From Candidatus Thiodiazotropha sp. 'RUGA' (GTDB taxonomy: Bacteria; Pseudomonadota; Gammaproteobacteria; Chromatiales; Chromatiaceae): a stretch of 64,000 nucleotides of DNA. Each line of letters begins with the position of its first letter. The stretch's first letter is position 1. The stretch covers positions 62,001 through 126,000 of the forward strand of contig JAEPDS010000001.1 in assembly GCA_016842065.1 (NCBI GenBank), given 5' to 3'. A program made the translations under genes and the position numbers. The notes below the pieces were generated by a model. The model was not told the DNA's origin. It was given only the letters and a program-made list of their open reading frames with translations, and searched no databases. Below are positions 53,833-63,836 of this stretch, piece after piece.

Positions 53833-54746
53833 TGGGTATGTCTGATTCAAAAATTTACAGTATCGGCCTGATATCAAGCCTTACCGGTGTTAAGGAGGCG
53901 ACTCTGCGCAAATGGGAAAGCCGTTATGGCTATCCTGATCCTCAGCGTTCAGATAGTGGCCGTCGTTACTATTCGCAAACCCATTTAAATAATCTGATCT
54001 CAATTAAAGAGCAGGTGGATACAGGGATCCCGATTCGTAAGGCAATAAAGAATCTGAAAAAGAATATTCTGCCGGGTCAGGTAAACGATGATCGAAGTTT
54101 CAACGGCAGAAAGGCTTACGCTGTGGCACTTGAGGGGTTGAAAGCCCACGACCTGGAACTCTGCAAGAGTGAATTGAGAAAAATGCTCAACAAAGGAGAC
54201 CTGATTGAGTGCGTTGAGCAGGTTTTAGCGCCAATGATGGTGGAAGTTGGCGAGTGCTGGTATCGCGGGGAGATCAGTCCCTATCAGGAGCACTGTATCT
54301 CAAGCCTGCTTGAGCTGGCGTTGATTGAAGCCTCAATGAAAAAGAGGGTGACCCGGAGAGGCAAAAACATCCTGCTTACCACGCCCTATGGCGAGTTGCA
54401 TACATTAGGCCTTAGTCTGCTGGAGATTGTTCTCGCATCCATCGGTGGCCGTTGTTTGAATATCGGAGGTGGATTGTCTTTTCAAGAAGTCTGCAAAGCT
54501 GTCCATGCCTACTCCATCGAGATCGTCTGCATCAGTGTGAGTCTCTACTGCAAACCCAGGATAACCCATCAATATCTGGCCGAGTTAAGGGCTTCTTTGC
54601 CAGAACAAGTCGCGCTTTGGGTTGGAGGTCAAGGGATAAACCTGATGAAGAGTCTGCCGGCTGGCGTAACTTACTGCGCAACGGTTGGTGAGGCGGCAGA
54701 TCTCTACTCATCTTTACCCAATTACAACAGACCTCCGGTCAAGTGA
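53832..54746 (+). CDS. MerR-family regulator with B12-binding domain (CarH/LitR-like light sensor)
   Basis: A 304-residue protein. Its N-terminal MerR domain reads YSIGLISSLTGVKEATLRKWESRYGYPDPQRSDSGRRYYSQTHLNNL. A helical capping region contains WYRGEISPYQEH (about 138-149), the W-x9-EH pattern that in CarH surrounds the light-sensitive adenosyl-cobalamin. The Rossmann half has YGELHTLGL (ExHxxG, about 183-191) for cobalamin His ligation, and GG near 258. These signs predict a B12-dependent light-sensing repressor. ATG 53832 has an operator half-site on it; ATG 53838 is two codons later and is the alternative. The CheB-CheR gene starts eight bases after its stop. Confidence 0.87.
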   Translation: MGMSDSKIYSIGLISSLTGVKEATLRKWESRYGYPDPQRSDSGRRYYSQTHLNNLISIKEQVDTGIPIRKAIKNLKKNILPGQVNDDRSFNGRKAYAVALEGLKAHDLELCKSELRKMLNKGDLIECVEQVLAPMMVEVGECWYRGEISPYQEHCISSLLELALIEASMKKRVTRRGKNILLTTPYGELHTLGLSLLEIVLASIGGRCLNIGGGLSFQEVCKAVHAYSIEIVCISVSLYCKPRITHQYLAELRASLPEQVALWVGGQGINLMKSLPAGVTYCATVGEAADLYSSLPNYNRPPVK

Positions 54747-54753
54747 AACACTT

Positions 54754-57660
54754 ATGAATGATATTGGCAGCAAAAACGAGCCTGCAGCGAAGAAGTTCAA
54801 CGGCTTTGTTGTTGGTATAGGTGCTTCAGCAGGAGGTTTGGAGGCGCTGGAACGGTTTTTTACCCACTGCCCCAGTGATACCGGTTCGGCCTTTGTCGTT
54901 GTACAGCACCTGTCACCGGATCACAAAAGCATGATGATAGACCTGCTGGGCAGGTATACATCGATGAAGGTCGTAATGGTGAAACATGACATGCAGCTGG
55001 AGGCTGATAAGGTCTTCCTGATACCTGCTGGAAAGATCATGCGCCTGGAAAAGGATTGCTTCAAACTTGAACCTAAGCAGGCACATGTACTGACACTGCC
55101 GATTGATATCTTTTTTACCTCACTTTCAGAGTCATTCAACTCCAGAGCGATTGGTGTGGTGCTGTCCGGTACCGGTTCTGACGGTTCCAGGGGCGCTATA
55201 GCAATAAACGCGGCCGGCGGTTTCCTGATGGCGCAAGAGGCGAACAGCGCAAAATTTGATGGCATGCCTGCCAGTATTATCGGTACGGGATTGGTGGATG
55301 CGATCATGCGAGCCGAGGATCTGCCTGAGCGATTAATGTCGCATATCAGTAATATGCCGCCAGGGCCGTTATTGTCTGAACCGGTAGAGGAAGAGGTATC
55401 GATTTCAGATGACGATGCCTATGAAGGAATACTGCAGATCTTACTGCAGACAGTCGGTATAGACTTCCACGATTACAAGATTGCGACCATTCTGCGTCGC
55501 ATCGAACGACGTATGCAGGTCAGGCATCTGAATAAGATCGACCGTTATTATAGTTTGCTCAAGGAAGAGCGGCAGGAAGTGTTTACCTTGAAAAGGGAGT
55601 TATTGATTCCGGTTACGAATTTTTTTAGAGACCCTGAAACGTTCAAAGTGCTGGAAAGCAATATTATAGAGAGAATTGTTGAGAGTACCTCTACAGGCTC
55701 AAGTATCAGAGTGTGGGTGTCCGGTGTTTCCACAGGTGAAGAGGCCTATTCAATTGCCATGTTGTTCTTGGAGGCGTTTGAAAAATTCAGACGCTGGCCA
55801 AACTTAAAGATATTTGCCACTGATGTGAGTCAGGAGAGTATCGATACTGCTGCCTCTGGCAGCTACTCAGAAGCAACCGGAACTGAAATCACCACCGAAC
55901 GCCTGGAGCGGTTTTTTACCCAAACCGGTAATTCCTATAATGTAAAACCTGAACTCAGGCAAACCATTGTGTTTGCCAAACACAATCTCCTGTCGGATCC
56001 GCCTTTCACGCAGATGGACCTGGTGACCTGTAGGAATACCTTGATCTATTTTACCCAAGAGGCGCAAAACAAAGCGCTTCAACGGCTGCAGTTTGCGATA
56101 AAACCTGAAGGTTATATGTTGCTCGGTTCGAGTGAGTCAATCGCCAGTGCGGATATTGGCCTGTTAGCCATAGACACCAAGCATAAGCTTTATCAAAAGT
56201 CCGCCAATCCTCCACCAATGCGGTTCGATTCGTTAAGTGAACCGTTCAAGCGCTACGTGGCGAGGTCAAACAAGAAAGATGCGGTCACTTCGTCAGGGAG
56301 AATCTCTGACAGCACTATTATTGATACGGCCGTAAAGGGGCTGGTCAAGGAGTATGTGCCGCCGACCATGTTGGTCAACAGTCAGAATGAGGTGGTGCAT
56401 CTGTTTGGCGATGTAACCCCGTTCATGCAGGCCAAGGAGGGTGTCGCAAGTCTGGATCTGAACCGGTTGTTACCTGAATCGGTGGTGCCGGTGGCATCGG
56501 CGTTGATTTTCAAAGCGTCAAAGGAGAAGGAGAAGATCGCCTCTGATGCAATTCGCATAACGACAGGTGAAAAAGAGAAATCGATTCGGATTCTGGTATC
56601 TCCCATCGTGCGAGATGGTTTGGAAACGCTGTTGTTGCTGAGTTTTATTGAGAAACATTCGGGTGATAACGAGCGCAAGCCAAAATCAATCGATATCGAT
56701 GCGGAGACCGTTGAGCGAATCGAGGTGCTGGAGAGTGAGTTGGCTGCTACAAGGGAAAGTCTGCAGGCAACGATCGAAGAGCTTGAAACATCCAACGAAG
56801 AGCTGCAGGCGACCAATGAGGAGTTGATGGCCTCGAACGAGGAGCTGCAGAGTTCCAACGAGGAGTTGCAATCTGTCAACGAGGAGTTGAACACGGTAAA
56901 TGCCGAGTATCAGGAAAAGGTTCAGATACTCAACAGAGTGAATGCGGATTTGGACAGCATGACCAAGGCGGTTGGTGTGCCGACGGTTTTTGTCGATCAA
57001 CATCTGAATCTGACGAGGTACAGTCCTGATGCAGTCGGGATCTTCAAGATCCGGGAGACAGATATTGGACGTCCGCTTGACGAAATCAACAATATCCTGA
57101 TTTACAGCGGTTTGATGGATGACTTCAAAAGAACGATGGCGACCGGGCGTTTGATACAGAAAGAGGTGATGACCAGTAACAAATCAACCTATCTGGTGAG
57201 ATTGTTACCGTACCATATTTCCAATGATGGTCAGGGTGCTGTGGCAACGTTTATCGATGTTACCGCTTACCGTGATCGGGAAAGATTGCAGTCAATCATC
57301 GATGCCTTACCAGAGCATATTGCCGTATTGAGCCATGACGGCACGATAATGCTGGTGAACAGGGCTTGGGTCAGGTTTGCCAAGGCCAATGGCGATTCAA
57401 ACTTGGAGGCCACTGGTTTGGGGGTCAACTATCTGGAAACCTGTTATGACGCAAACAGTCCTGCCGGCAGTGATGCGAGAAAAGTTTACGCCGGTGTGAA
57501 ACAGGTTCTAGAGGGAACGAAGGAGGTATTCAGTTTTGAGTATCCTTGCCACTCGCCAACTGAAAAGAGGTGGTTTGTCATGAATGTAGCACCTGTTTCA
57601 GCAGAAGATTATGGCTGTGTGGTGAGTCATGTCAATATCACGACATGGTATGAAGAGTGA
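54754..57660 (+). CDS. CheB-CheR fusion chemotaxis-like protein with PAS domains
   Basis: A 968-residue fused methylesterase-methyltransferase. The CheB part has [13 protein letters not shown] (Ser), [11 protein letters not shown] (His) and [10 protein letters not shown] (Asp). The CheR part holds [12 protein letters not shown] and [18 protein letters not shown] for SAM. There follow a long repetitive coiled coil rich in SNEELQ (about 645-720) and two PAS-type regions. There is no receiver domain in front of CheB, unlike classical CheB. Such CheB-CheR-PAS fusions are usually outside the chemotaxis core and feed into other signalling. ATG 54754 is seven bases after the CarH-like stop; an upstream start overlaps that gene and is less likely. 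Confidence 0.87.
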   Translation: MNDIGSKNEPAAKKFNGFVVGIGASAGGLEALERFFTHCPSDTGSAFVVVQHLSPDHKSMMIDLLGRYTSMKVVMVKHDMQLEADKVFLIPAGKIMRLEKDCFKLEPKQAHVLTLPIDIFFTSLSESFNSRAIGVVLSGTGSDGSRGAIAINAAGGFLMAQEANSAKFDGMPASIIGTGLVDAIMRAEDLPERLMSHISNMPPGPLLSEPVEEEVSISDDDAYEGILQILLQTVGIDFHDYKIATILRRIERRMQVRHLNKIDRYYSLLKEERQEVFTLKRELLIPVTNFFRDPETFKVLESNIIERIVESTSTGSSIRVWVSGVSTGEEAYSIAMLFLEAFEKFRRWPNLKIFATDVSQESIDTAASGSYSEATGTEITTERLERFFTQTGNSYNVKPELRQTIVFAKHNLLSDPPFTQMDLVTCRNTLIYFTQEAQNKALQRLQFAIKPEGYMLLGSSESIASADIGLLAIDTKHKLYQKSANPPPMRFDSLSEPFKRYVARSNKKDAVTSSGRISDSTIIDTAVKGLVKEYVPPTMLVNSQNEVVHLFGDVTPFMQAKEGVASLDLNRLLPESVVPVASALIFKASKEKEKIASDAIRITTGEKEKSIRILVSPIVRDGLETLLLLSFIEKHSGDNERKPKSIDIDAETVERIEVLESELAATRESLQATIEELETSNEELQATNEELMASNEELQSSNEELQSVNEELNTVNAEYQEKVQILNRVNADLDSMTKAVGVPTVFVDQHLNLTRYSPDAVGIFKIRETDIGRPLDEINNILIYSGLMDDFKRTMATGRLIQKEVMTSNKSTYLVRLLPYHISNDGQGAVATFIDVTAYRDRERLQSIIDALPEHIAVLSHDGTIMLVNRAWVRFAKANGDSNLEATGLGVNYLETCYDANSPAGSDARKVYAGVKQVLEGTKEVFSFEYPCHSPTEKRWFVMNVAPVSAEDYGCVVSHVNITTWYEE

Positions 57661-57678
57661 TGCAGCATCACAAAAAGT

Positions 57679-60132
57679 ATGACCATGCACTATAAAAGCC
57701 TATTTGAGAATCAGCCATCAGCAGCGGTTGTTATCGATAAATTCAGTGTTATCAAGTTGGCCAACAAAAAGGCGTCGGATCTGTTTGGTTTCAGAACCGC
57801 GGAAATGATGGAGGGTCATTTTCTACTCAGGTTGTTTGGCGTGAATGAAACAGTACGTCTTAAGGAGAAGCTATCCAATCTGAGAAAGAATTCTAAAGTG
57901 TATGTGGAGGATGTGAGCTATAAGGATGAAACAGGCGTTGTGCATCATCTTGATCTGCATCTGTCTGCAACCTATGACCCGAATCTGGCATACGAACTGG
58001 TACTTGTAACAATACAGGTGCACAAGTCAGGTATGGAGGATGGGGTCAATAAGAATAGTCTTCTGGCAATTTTGAATAATCTGGATGCGTCAGTGATTAC
58101 CTACAACAGAGACGGTGTGTGTACTTTTGCTAACGATGATTTTTTGAAAGTAAACAATAAAAAGTATGAAGAGGTCGTCGGCAGGCGCAGAGAGTCATGG
58201 ATGCCCTATGATGTTGCGGTAAATGAGGAGGCTAAATCAGCTAAAGTACTCATCACTGGTTTATCCTCTTGTGATGAAGTTGAGCTTTCAAGCAGTGTGC
58301 ATCATGAGTCCAGATATGTGATATCGCGATTTCCAATCATTGGTAAGGCGAACTCGTTTCCTTCAGGGACCGGTGAGCTGATTACCGATGTAACACGTCA
58401 AAGAGTGCAGGAAGAGCAGTTGACCCTGGTATTGAATGCCTTCCGACTCAGTCGTGATGCAATTCTTATGACAGATGAACAGAATAAGATCATTTCGGTG
58501 AACGATGCCTTTGAGCGAATCACAGGCTATGTGGAGTCAGAAGTATTGGGCAAGGACCCAAGGATGCTTGCCTCGAATCGACACGATCACCATTTCTACA
58601 AACGAATGTGGCAAAGTATCAACCAAAACAACCATTGGGAAGGGGAGATCTGGAACCGCAGGAAGTCTGGTGAAATCTACCCTGAGTGGCTCAGCATTAG
58701 TAAAATCGTTGATGAGATCAAGGACCATACCCACTATATCGCTGTCTTTACAGATATTACGCAAAAGAAAAAGACGGAGGATGAAATTGAAAATCTCGCC
58801 TTCTACGATGTGCTGACCGGGTTGGCGAATCGCTATCTACTTGCCGATCGGGTGGAGAAGGCTGTCCATTCGGATATGCGAAGTGGTGCAACCTCAGCGC
58901 TGGTCTATTTCGATCTCGATCACTTCAAAGCGGTCAACGACACAATGGGCCACTCTGTCGGTGACAAGCTGTTACAGGAAGTGGCGATGCGTATGAAACG
59001 CCTGATCCGGGAAAAAGACACACTGAGCCGGTTGGGTGGGGATGAGTTTGTGCTCTTCATGCCTGATATCAATCCGAATGATATCGAAGCAAGATTGCAC
59101 GCTTTGGTCTCTCAGTTGAATCAACCTTATACGATTCTCGAAACTGCAGTGACCATTTCAGCTTCATTCGGCGTTGCGGTAAGCCCCGAAGATGGGAACT
59201 CCTACGAAAACCTGTTAAAGCATTCCGATATGGCAATGTACAAGGCGAAGGAGGACGGGCGGAACACTGTCTGCTTTTTCAATCGTAAGCTGGAAATGAA
59301 GGCGATTAAAAAAATAAAGATCGACAACGAGTTGCGCTACGCGATCGACGCTCAGGAGTTGAGATTGAATTTCCAGCCTCAATTGTTGCTGACAGACAAA
59401 CGAATTGTCGGTTGCGAATCTCTGTTGCGCTGGAAGTCCCGCGTTTTGGGCGAAGTGAGTCCAATGGAGTTTATTCCGGTAGCCGAGAAGTCAGGCTTGA
59501 TCAACAGTCTGGGTAAATGGGTGTTACAGCAGGCCGTATTAAAGACAAAAGAGCTTCTGCAGATCGATCCTGAGCTGAAGATGGCGGTCAATATTTCAGC
59601 TTCTCAGTTACGCTCAGAAGACTTTCTCTCTTCTCTGCTAGAGATCTGTGGTGATCAAGGGGTGCCAGCAAGCAACATTGAGTTGGAAGTCACTGAGTCG
59701 ATGCTGATGGAAAAGGCGGAGAGTACGATGAAACTCTTGAGGAGTCTGGCCAATCATGGATTTCACATGGCCATTGATGATTTTGGAACAGGTTACTCAT
59801 CGTTGGCCTACCTCAACTGGATGCCTGTTTCTGTGATAAAGATCGACCGGGAGTTTGTCCGGGATATCCACCAGAACGAGAAGCACAGAAAGGTCTGTGT
59901 TTCGATTATCCGATTGGCCAGCAGTCTTGATATCAAAACCGTTGCTGAAGGGGTTGAAAGTGGTGAGCAGCTCAGGATATTGCAACAAGAGGGGTGCGAT
60001 ATGATTCAGGGTTATCACTATTCCAAACCCTTGAGTGGAAGTGGCATGGTGAAATTCTGTAGAGAGTCTGCTGGTTTGGATTCCGGCGTGGGGGCGAAGA
60101 CTCGAAAGCCGACGCATGTCAACCAGAGGTGA
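57679..60132 (+). CDS. PAS-GGDEF-EAL c-di-GMP cyclase/phosphodiesterase
   Basis: An 817-residue soluble signalling protein. PAS-type sensor modules occupy about 1-370, the last ending SKIVDEIKDHTHYIAVFTDIT. The cyclase domain contains FDLDHFKAVND and GGDEF at about 452-456. RxxD five residues before GGDEF (REKD, about 443-446) is the product-binding I-site and is intact. The phosphodiesterase domain has ESLLRW (about 580-585; E-S-L in place of E-A-L), VNISASQL, ELEVTESMLME, DDFGTGYSS (about 700-708) and EGVE. Both catalytic domains look competent. It starts 18 bases after the CheB-CheR gene and is probably its co-transcribed output. No signal peptide or membrane span is seen. Confidence 0.92.
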   Translation: MTMHYKSLFENQPSAAVVIDKFSVIKLANKKASDLFGFRTAEMMEGHFLLRLFGVNETVRLKEKLSNLRKNSKVYVEDVSYKDETGVVHHLDLHLSATYDPNLAYELVLVTIQVHKSGMEDGVNKNSLLAILNNLDASVITYNRDGVCTFANDDFLKVNNKKYEEVVGRRRESWMPYDVAVNEEAKSAKVLITGLSSCDEVELSSSVHHESRYVISRFPIIGKANSFPSGTGELITDVTRQRVQEEQLTLVLNAFRLSRDAILMTDEQNKIISVNDAFERITGYVESEVLGKDPRMLASNRHDHHFYKRMWQSINQNNHWEGEIWNRRKSGEIYPEWLSISKIVDEIKDHTHYIAVFTDITQKKKTEDEIENLAFYDVLTGLANRYLLADRVEKAVHSDMRSGATSALVYFDLDHFKAVNDTMGHSVGDKLLQEVAMRMKRLIREKDTLSRLGGDEFVLFMPDINPNDIEARLHALVSQLNQPYTILETAVTISASFGVAVSPEDGNSYENLLKHSDMAMYKAKEDGRNTVCFFNRKLEMKAIKKIKIDNELRYAIDAQELRLNFQPQLLLTDKRIVGCESLLRWKSRVLGEVSPMEFIPVAEKSGLINSLGKWVLQQAVLKTKELLQIDPELKMAVNISASQLRSEDFLSSLLEICGDQGVPASNIELEVTESMLMEKAESTMKLLRSLANHGFHMAIDDFGTGYSSLAYLNWMPVSVIKIDREFVRDIHQNEKHRKVCVSIIRLASSLDIKTVAEGVESGEQLRILQQEGCDMIQGYHYSKPLSGSGMVKFCRESAGLDSGVGAKTRKPTHVNQR

Positions 60133-60134
60133 TG

Positions 60135-60171
60135 GCAGGCAGTACTTGATTTCTTGCGAGTGGCTGCCTGC
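60135..60171 (+). terminator. Hairpin after the GGDEF-EAL gene
   Basis: GCAGGCAG (60135-60142) and CTGCCTGC (60164-60171) are perfect complements with a 21-base loop, directly after the stop. There is no T-tract, so it is a possible terminator or mRNA 3'-end stem. Confidence 0.45.
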
Positions 60172-60299
60172 GCAATCCAGTTTCAAAATCTCAGGGGTAA
60201 CCCTGAGCTAGCAATCTCCTATCGGTGTTACCAGCATCTCCGGTCCGCTTAAGGCGTGACGTTGAACTGGTATCCGGATCAGGATGATGGTCCTATGCC

Positions 60300-60500
60300 T
60301 CAGTTACAGCTTCGAACGGCGTCGAAATCATCCGCAATCAGCAGGTTGGTCAGAAAAAAGGCCTTGGCTTTGGTCTTTTTCTGGCGCTGCATCTTCTCTT
60401 TCTGGATAGGACATTCATGGGGTTGCCAATCACATGCGGTTCCGCTAACGACCAGGTGGGGGCACTCCTGGCAGATTTTTGATTTGTAGAGTCCAGTCAT
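60300..60500 (-). CDS. Small Cys-rich protein (tentative)
   Basis: A 66-residue reading frame: CQECPHLVVSGTACDW and HECPIQKEKMQRQKKTKAKAFF suggest four spaced Cys (CxxC, C, C) in the first half, perhaps binding a metal, followed by a Lys/Arg-rich helix. There is a weak GAGAT ribosome-binding site. The frame on the other strand is also open but lacks any pattern. It is not clearly homologous to a family I know. It lies alone in the gap between the signalling genes and gspA. Confidence 0.4.
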   Translation of the reverse strand: MTGLYKSKICQECPHLVVSGTACDWQPHECPIQKEKMQRQKKTKAKAFFLTNLLIADDFDAVRSCN

Positions 60501-61093
60501 ATCGGCGATCTCTGTAGTGTTGCGTGCTTACAACTAAAAAATTAGCACAATAACAATAAATTACAACTAAATATTCAGGTTATTTGACGAAAATGCGACA
60601 CAAGTTAACAAATTCTGCCTTATGCAACAGTTGATTGCGTCAGGCTTCCCTTCGAGTGGTTGAGTTTAAAGGTGGTTAATCAGTGCTGAGTAGCAACCTT
60701 TTGCGCTCAATATAATAATCGGCAAATTCCGATTAATGTTTACTTGTGTGACAAATAAAATCGGACTTTTTTTAATTGATTGCTGTTAAAAATTTCACAT
60801 ATTGGTCGAAATAGATCGAAAGTGTGTACGATTTCACACTATTGGGTCTGATCTGATTTGAATAGAGGTCGAATATGGGGCTTGGGAATGATGAATGTAG
60901 CGCTCGGCCGACACTGTGGCATTTTTTTAATTGACCTATTTGATCGATTCCCGCTGGCAGGTCGATCGGGTCATGTCTGAGGCTACAAATGGGCTGTCCT
61001 CTGTACGGCGCTGTAGTAAGGTGTATCCATGTCACTGCCATGGCGGGAATCCATTCATTGTCAATCTATTGCACTAGGCTGTAAGCTACTGTT
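60501..61093. other. Intergenic region upstream of gspA
   Basis: AT-rich in its first half. I see no reliable protein gene; small open frames lack ribosome-binding sites. The gspA promoter must be here. Nothing else stands out. Confidence 0.4.
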
Positions 61094-62959
61094 ATGTTTC
61101 AGGATTATTTTGGAATCGCTGAAGATCCATTCGCCATTACCCCGGATCCGAAATACCTCTTTCTGAGCGAGCGCCACCGCAATGGCTTTGCTCATCTGCT
61201 GTATGGTGTGACCCAGGGGGGTGGGTTTGTGCAGCTGACCGGTGAAGTGGGTACCGGCAAGACGCTGTTGTGCCGAAAATTGCTGGCGCAGTTGCCAAGG
61301 GCTGTGGATGTGGCGTTCGTCTTCAACCCCCGTTTGAGCCCTCTGGAGCTGGTAGCCACCATCTGCGACGAACTGAGAGTGCTCTATCCACTGGGTTGCA
61401 GCAGCATCAAGGAGATCGTCGACTTTCTGAATGCCTATCTGCTCGAGACTCATGCCCAGGGTCGGCGTACGGTTGTGATCATCGATGAGGCTCAGAATCT
61501 GAGTTTTGAATCCCTGGAGCAGATCAGGTTGCTGACCAATCTGGAGACATCTTCCGAAAAGTTGTTACAGATCATCCTGGTTGGCCAGCCTGAACTGAGA
61601 AGCCTGCTGAATCGCCCTGACTTGAGGCAGCTGGCTCAGCGGGTGACCGCACGCTACCATCTGACGCCCCTCTCACGCAGTGAAACCAGAGCCTACATAC
61701 TGCATCGATTGAAAGTCGCCGGTTTGGAACGACCGATGTTCACTGACGGCGCGATACGGCGGGTCTACAAACTGAGCGGGGGAATCCCCCGACTGATCAA
61801 TATCCTCTGCAGTCGCGGAATGTTGGCTGCCTATGGGAAGCGCAAGGGTCAGGTCAGTCGCGGCATGTTGTCCCAGGTAGCCCGCGAATTACGGGGTGAG
61901 GAGGGTCTCGTTTTCCGCTTCCCCTCATGGGGTTGGGTGGTGGCTGGGGCGAGTGCAACCCTGCTGCTGCTTGCGTTGCTGCCTCAGGTGGATCTGTTCC
62001 AATTGTTTGCTGAACCCAGGCATGAGGCTCAGGTGGTTGAGGAACCTCTGTCAGAGGATCTGCAGCAGCCTCAACAATTACAACACTCCAGGGAGTTGCA
62101 GGAGCGTCAAGAGCCGCAGCAGGATCCGGAGCCGCAACAGATCAGTGAGGTTAAAAAACAGCCTGCAGTTGATTCCGCAGCTGGAGCGATTGTCGAGCAG
62201 GCTGTGGCAGCTGAGCCAGATCGTTCCGCGCTGACAGTGCCCGATGTGTTGAGTCCTGAAGCCCTCAAGGCTGCTGATCAAGCGGCGAATTCGATTGTCG
62301 TGGATGAGCCACAGCAGACCGAACAAACCGATCCTGAAACGAGTGGACTGAGTGGACTGATCGGTAATGAGAACAGCGCATTTTCCACCCTTTTCAGTTA
62401 CTGGCAGGAGGTCTATCCCAGCGGCGGAAAGACGCGATCTTCCTGTGACAAGGCCGAGGAGGTGGGGCTGAGCTGTCTGTTTGGCCGGGGCTCCTGGAAA
62501 ACCCTGGAGTACTATAATCGGCCCGCCATTCTGGAACTGATGATGGCACAGGGAAAGCGCTACCATGTTGTGCTGACCGGTATGCATGATCAGTCGGTGA
62601 CGCTCGATATGAATGGCCGGAAGTTCTCATTCGATTATGCTGAAATGGACCGGTTGTGGACCGGCAGTTACATCATCCTGTGGCGTCCGCCGTCATTAGC
62701 CAGAACCAGTCTGCAGCTGGGTCAATCGGGGAGTGATGTGGGGTGGTTGATCTCAATACTGGATAAGATTGAGGGCATCGAGAGTGATTACAATCTGAGG
62801 AATCCCAGGTTTGATCAGCGACTGCACCAGCGGGTGGTACGTTTTCAACGGGAAAATGGCTTGTCGGCGGATGGTATTGTCGGCAAGCAGACTTTGATCC
62901 AGCTAAAAGGTATGGTGACCGATCGGACAAGACCTGCCTTGCTGAGACCCGGGGGCTGA
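61094..62959 (+). CDS. gspA: GspA/ExeA-type AAA ATPase of type II secretion
   Basis: A 621-residue protein. The cytoplasmic AAA domain has Walker A GEVGTGKTLLCRKLL (about 46-60), Walker B TVVIIDEAQNLS (about 127-138), and the sensor region LQIILVGQPELRSLLNRPDLRQLAQRV. A membrane span WGWVVAGASATLLLLALLP (about 279-297) follows, then a Pro/Gln-rich linker, a C39-like domain (about 425-540) and a peptidoglycan-binding domain (RFDQRLHQRVVRFQRENGLSADGIVGKQTLIQL, about 575-605). GspA uses ATP and peptidoglycan binding to place the secretin GspD through the cell wall with GspB. The partner gene follows directly. Confidence 0.93.
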   Translation: MFQDYFGIAEDPFAITPDPKYLFLSERHRNGFAHLLYGVTQGGGFVQLTGEVGTGKTLLCRKLLAQLPRAVDVAFVFNPRLSPLELVATICDELRVLYPLGCSSIKEIVDFLNAYLLETHAQGRRTVVIIDEAQNLSFESLEQIRLLTNLETSSEKLLQIILVGQPELRSLLNRPDLRQLAQRVTARYHLTPLSRSETRAYILHRLKVAGLERPMFTDGAIRRVYKLSGGIPRLINILCSRGMLAAYGKRKGQVSRGMLSQVARELRGEEGLVFRFPSWGWVVAGASATLLLLALLPQVDLFQLFAEPRHEAQVVEEPLSEDLQQPQQLQHSRELQERQEPQQDPEPQQISEVKKQPAVDSAAGAIVEQAVAAEPDRSALTVPDVLSPEALKAADQAANSIVVDEPQQTEQTDPETSGLSGLIGNENSAFSTLFSYWQEVYPSGGKTRSSCDKAEEVGLSCLFGRGSWKTLEYYNRPAILELMMAQGKRYHVVLTGMHDQSVTLDMNGRKFSFDYAEMDRLWTGSYIILWRPPSLARTSLQLGQSGSDVGWLISILDKIEGIESDYNLRNPRFDQRLHQRVVRFQRENGLSADGIVGKQTLIQLKGMVTDRTRPALLRPGG

Positions 62960-62960
62960 C

Positions 62961-63836
62961 ATGTCATCGATACTCGATGCTTTGGAAAGAGCCTCGCAAA
63001 ACAGATCCTCAAGTGAGCAGGAGCTGATTCCGAAAGGTTATGAAGAGAGTCCAAAGCCACGTGGCTGGCTGATCTGGATCGCCGTTCTGGTGACTCTTCT
63101 GATCTGCGGGGTATTGGGGTTTCTGTTCTACCAATCTCAGTCGCAAACCGTGACTTCAGAACCACAGCGGTCTGAGTCGTTGCCTGCACCTGAGTCAGTC
63201 AGTCAAGTGGCGGCGGAAAAGGCCACTCCTGCGGTCGTCAAACCGGAAAAACCAAAACAGCCAGATCTTGAGTCCCAGTTGCTGAACAGTGGTATGCCAA
63301 GTGAGCGCTCACTGATGTCCGAAGCGAAACTGAGTCGACCGGCAGAGCCAGCGCAACGGCCGAGGCATAATGTGACAAACACCACCGCAGTGGAGCAGAC
63401 TCCTGTATCCAGGGAGAATCAGATGCCAGCTCCTTTGACAAAGCTGGAACCGCCTCCGGCTCTGCGTCCGCAAACGCTGAAAAAACCTCCGGTAGCAGCA
63501 GAGCCGGTGATGCCTCAGCTTGACCCTGTTCCTCAACCGATAGAATCTCAGCAGACGGCGGTTGTCGATGATGCTGAGGAAACTGTGGATGAGACGATCC
63601 CACTGGTTTGGGAGTTACCTCAGGGAGTGCGGGATGAGCTGCAACAACTGAAGATCAGTATCCATGTCTACCATAAACAACCAGAGCGCCGCTTTGTACT
63701 GATCAACATGCGCCGTTATGGGGAAGGGGACAAGCTGAGGGGCACCGACTATCTTGTGAAGCAGATCGAACGTGAAGGTGTGGTGGTCGACTATGGGGGC
63801 GGTCTGGTGAGACTGTTACGAGAGCGTCACTATTAA
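62961..63836 (+). CDS. gspB: GspB-type type II secretion assembly protein
   Basis: A 291-residue protein. The N-terminus MSSILDALERASQNRSS and the single membrane span WLIWIAVLVTLLICGVLGFLFY (about 35-56) are followed by a long Pro/Glu-rich linker. The C-terminal T2SSB domain (about 215-291) has LKISIHVYHKQPERRFVLINMRRYGEGDKLR and a final VDYGGGLVRLL. It pairs with GspA in secretin assembly. It starts one base after the gspA stop. Confidence 0.9.
   Translation: MSSILDALERASQNRSSSEQELIPKGYEESPKPRGWLIWIAVLVTLLICGVLGFLFYQSQSQTVTSEPQRSESLPAPESVSQVAAEKATPAVVKPEKPKQPDLESQLLNSGMPSERSLMSEAKLSRPAEPAQRPRHNVTNTTAVEQTPVSRENQMPAPLTKLEPPPALRPQTLKKPPVAAEPVMPQLDPVPQPIESQQTAVVDDAEETVDETIPLVWELPQGVRDELQQLKISIHVYHKQPERRFVLINMRRYGEGDKLRGTDYLVKQIEREGVVVDYGGGLVRLLRERHY

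Noticed and set aside
60772-61041. 89-residue reading frame upstream of gspA on the minus strand
   Set aside because: No ribosome-binding site or pattern; lies in an AT-rich promoter stretch.
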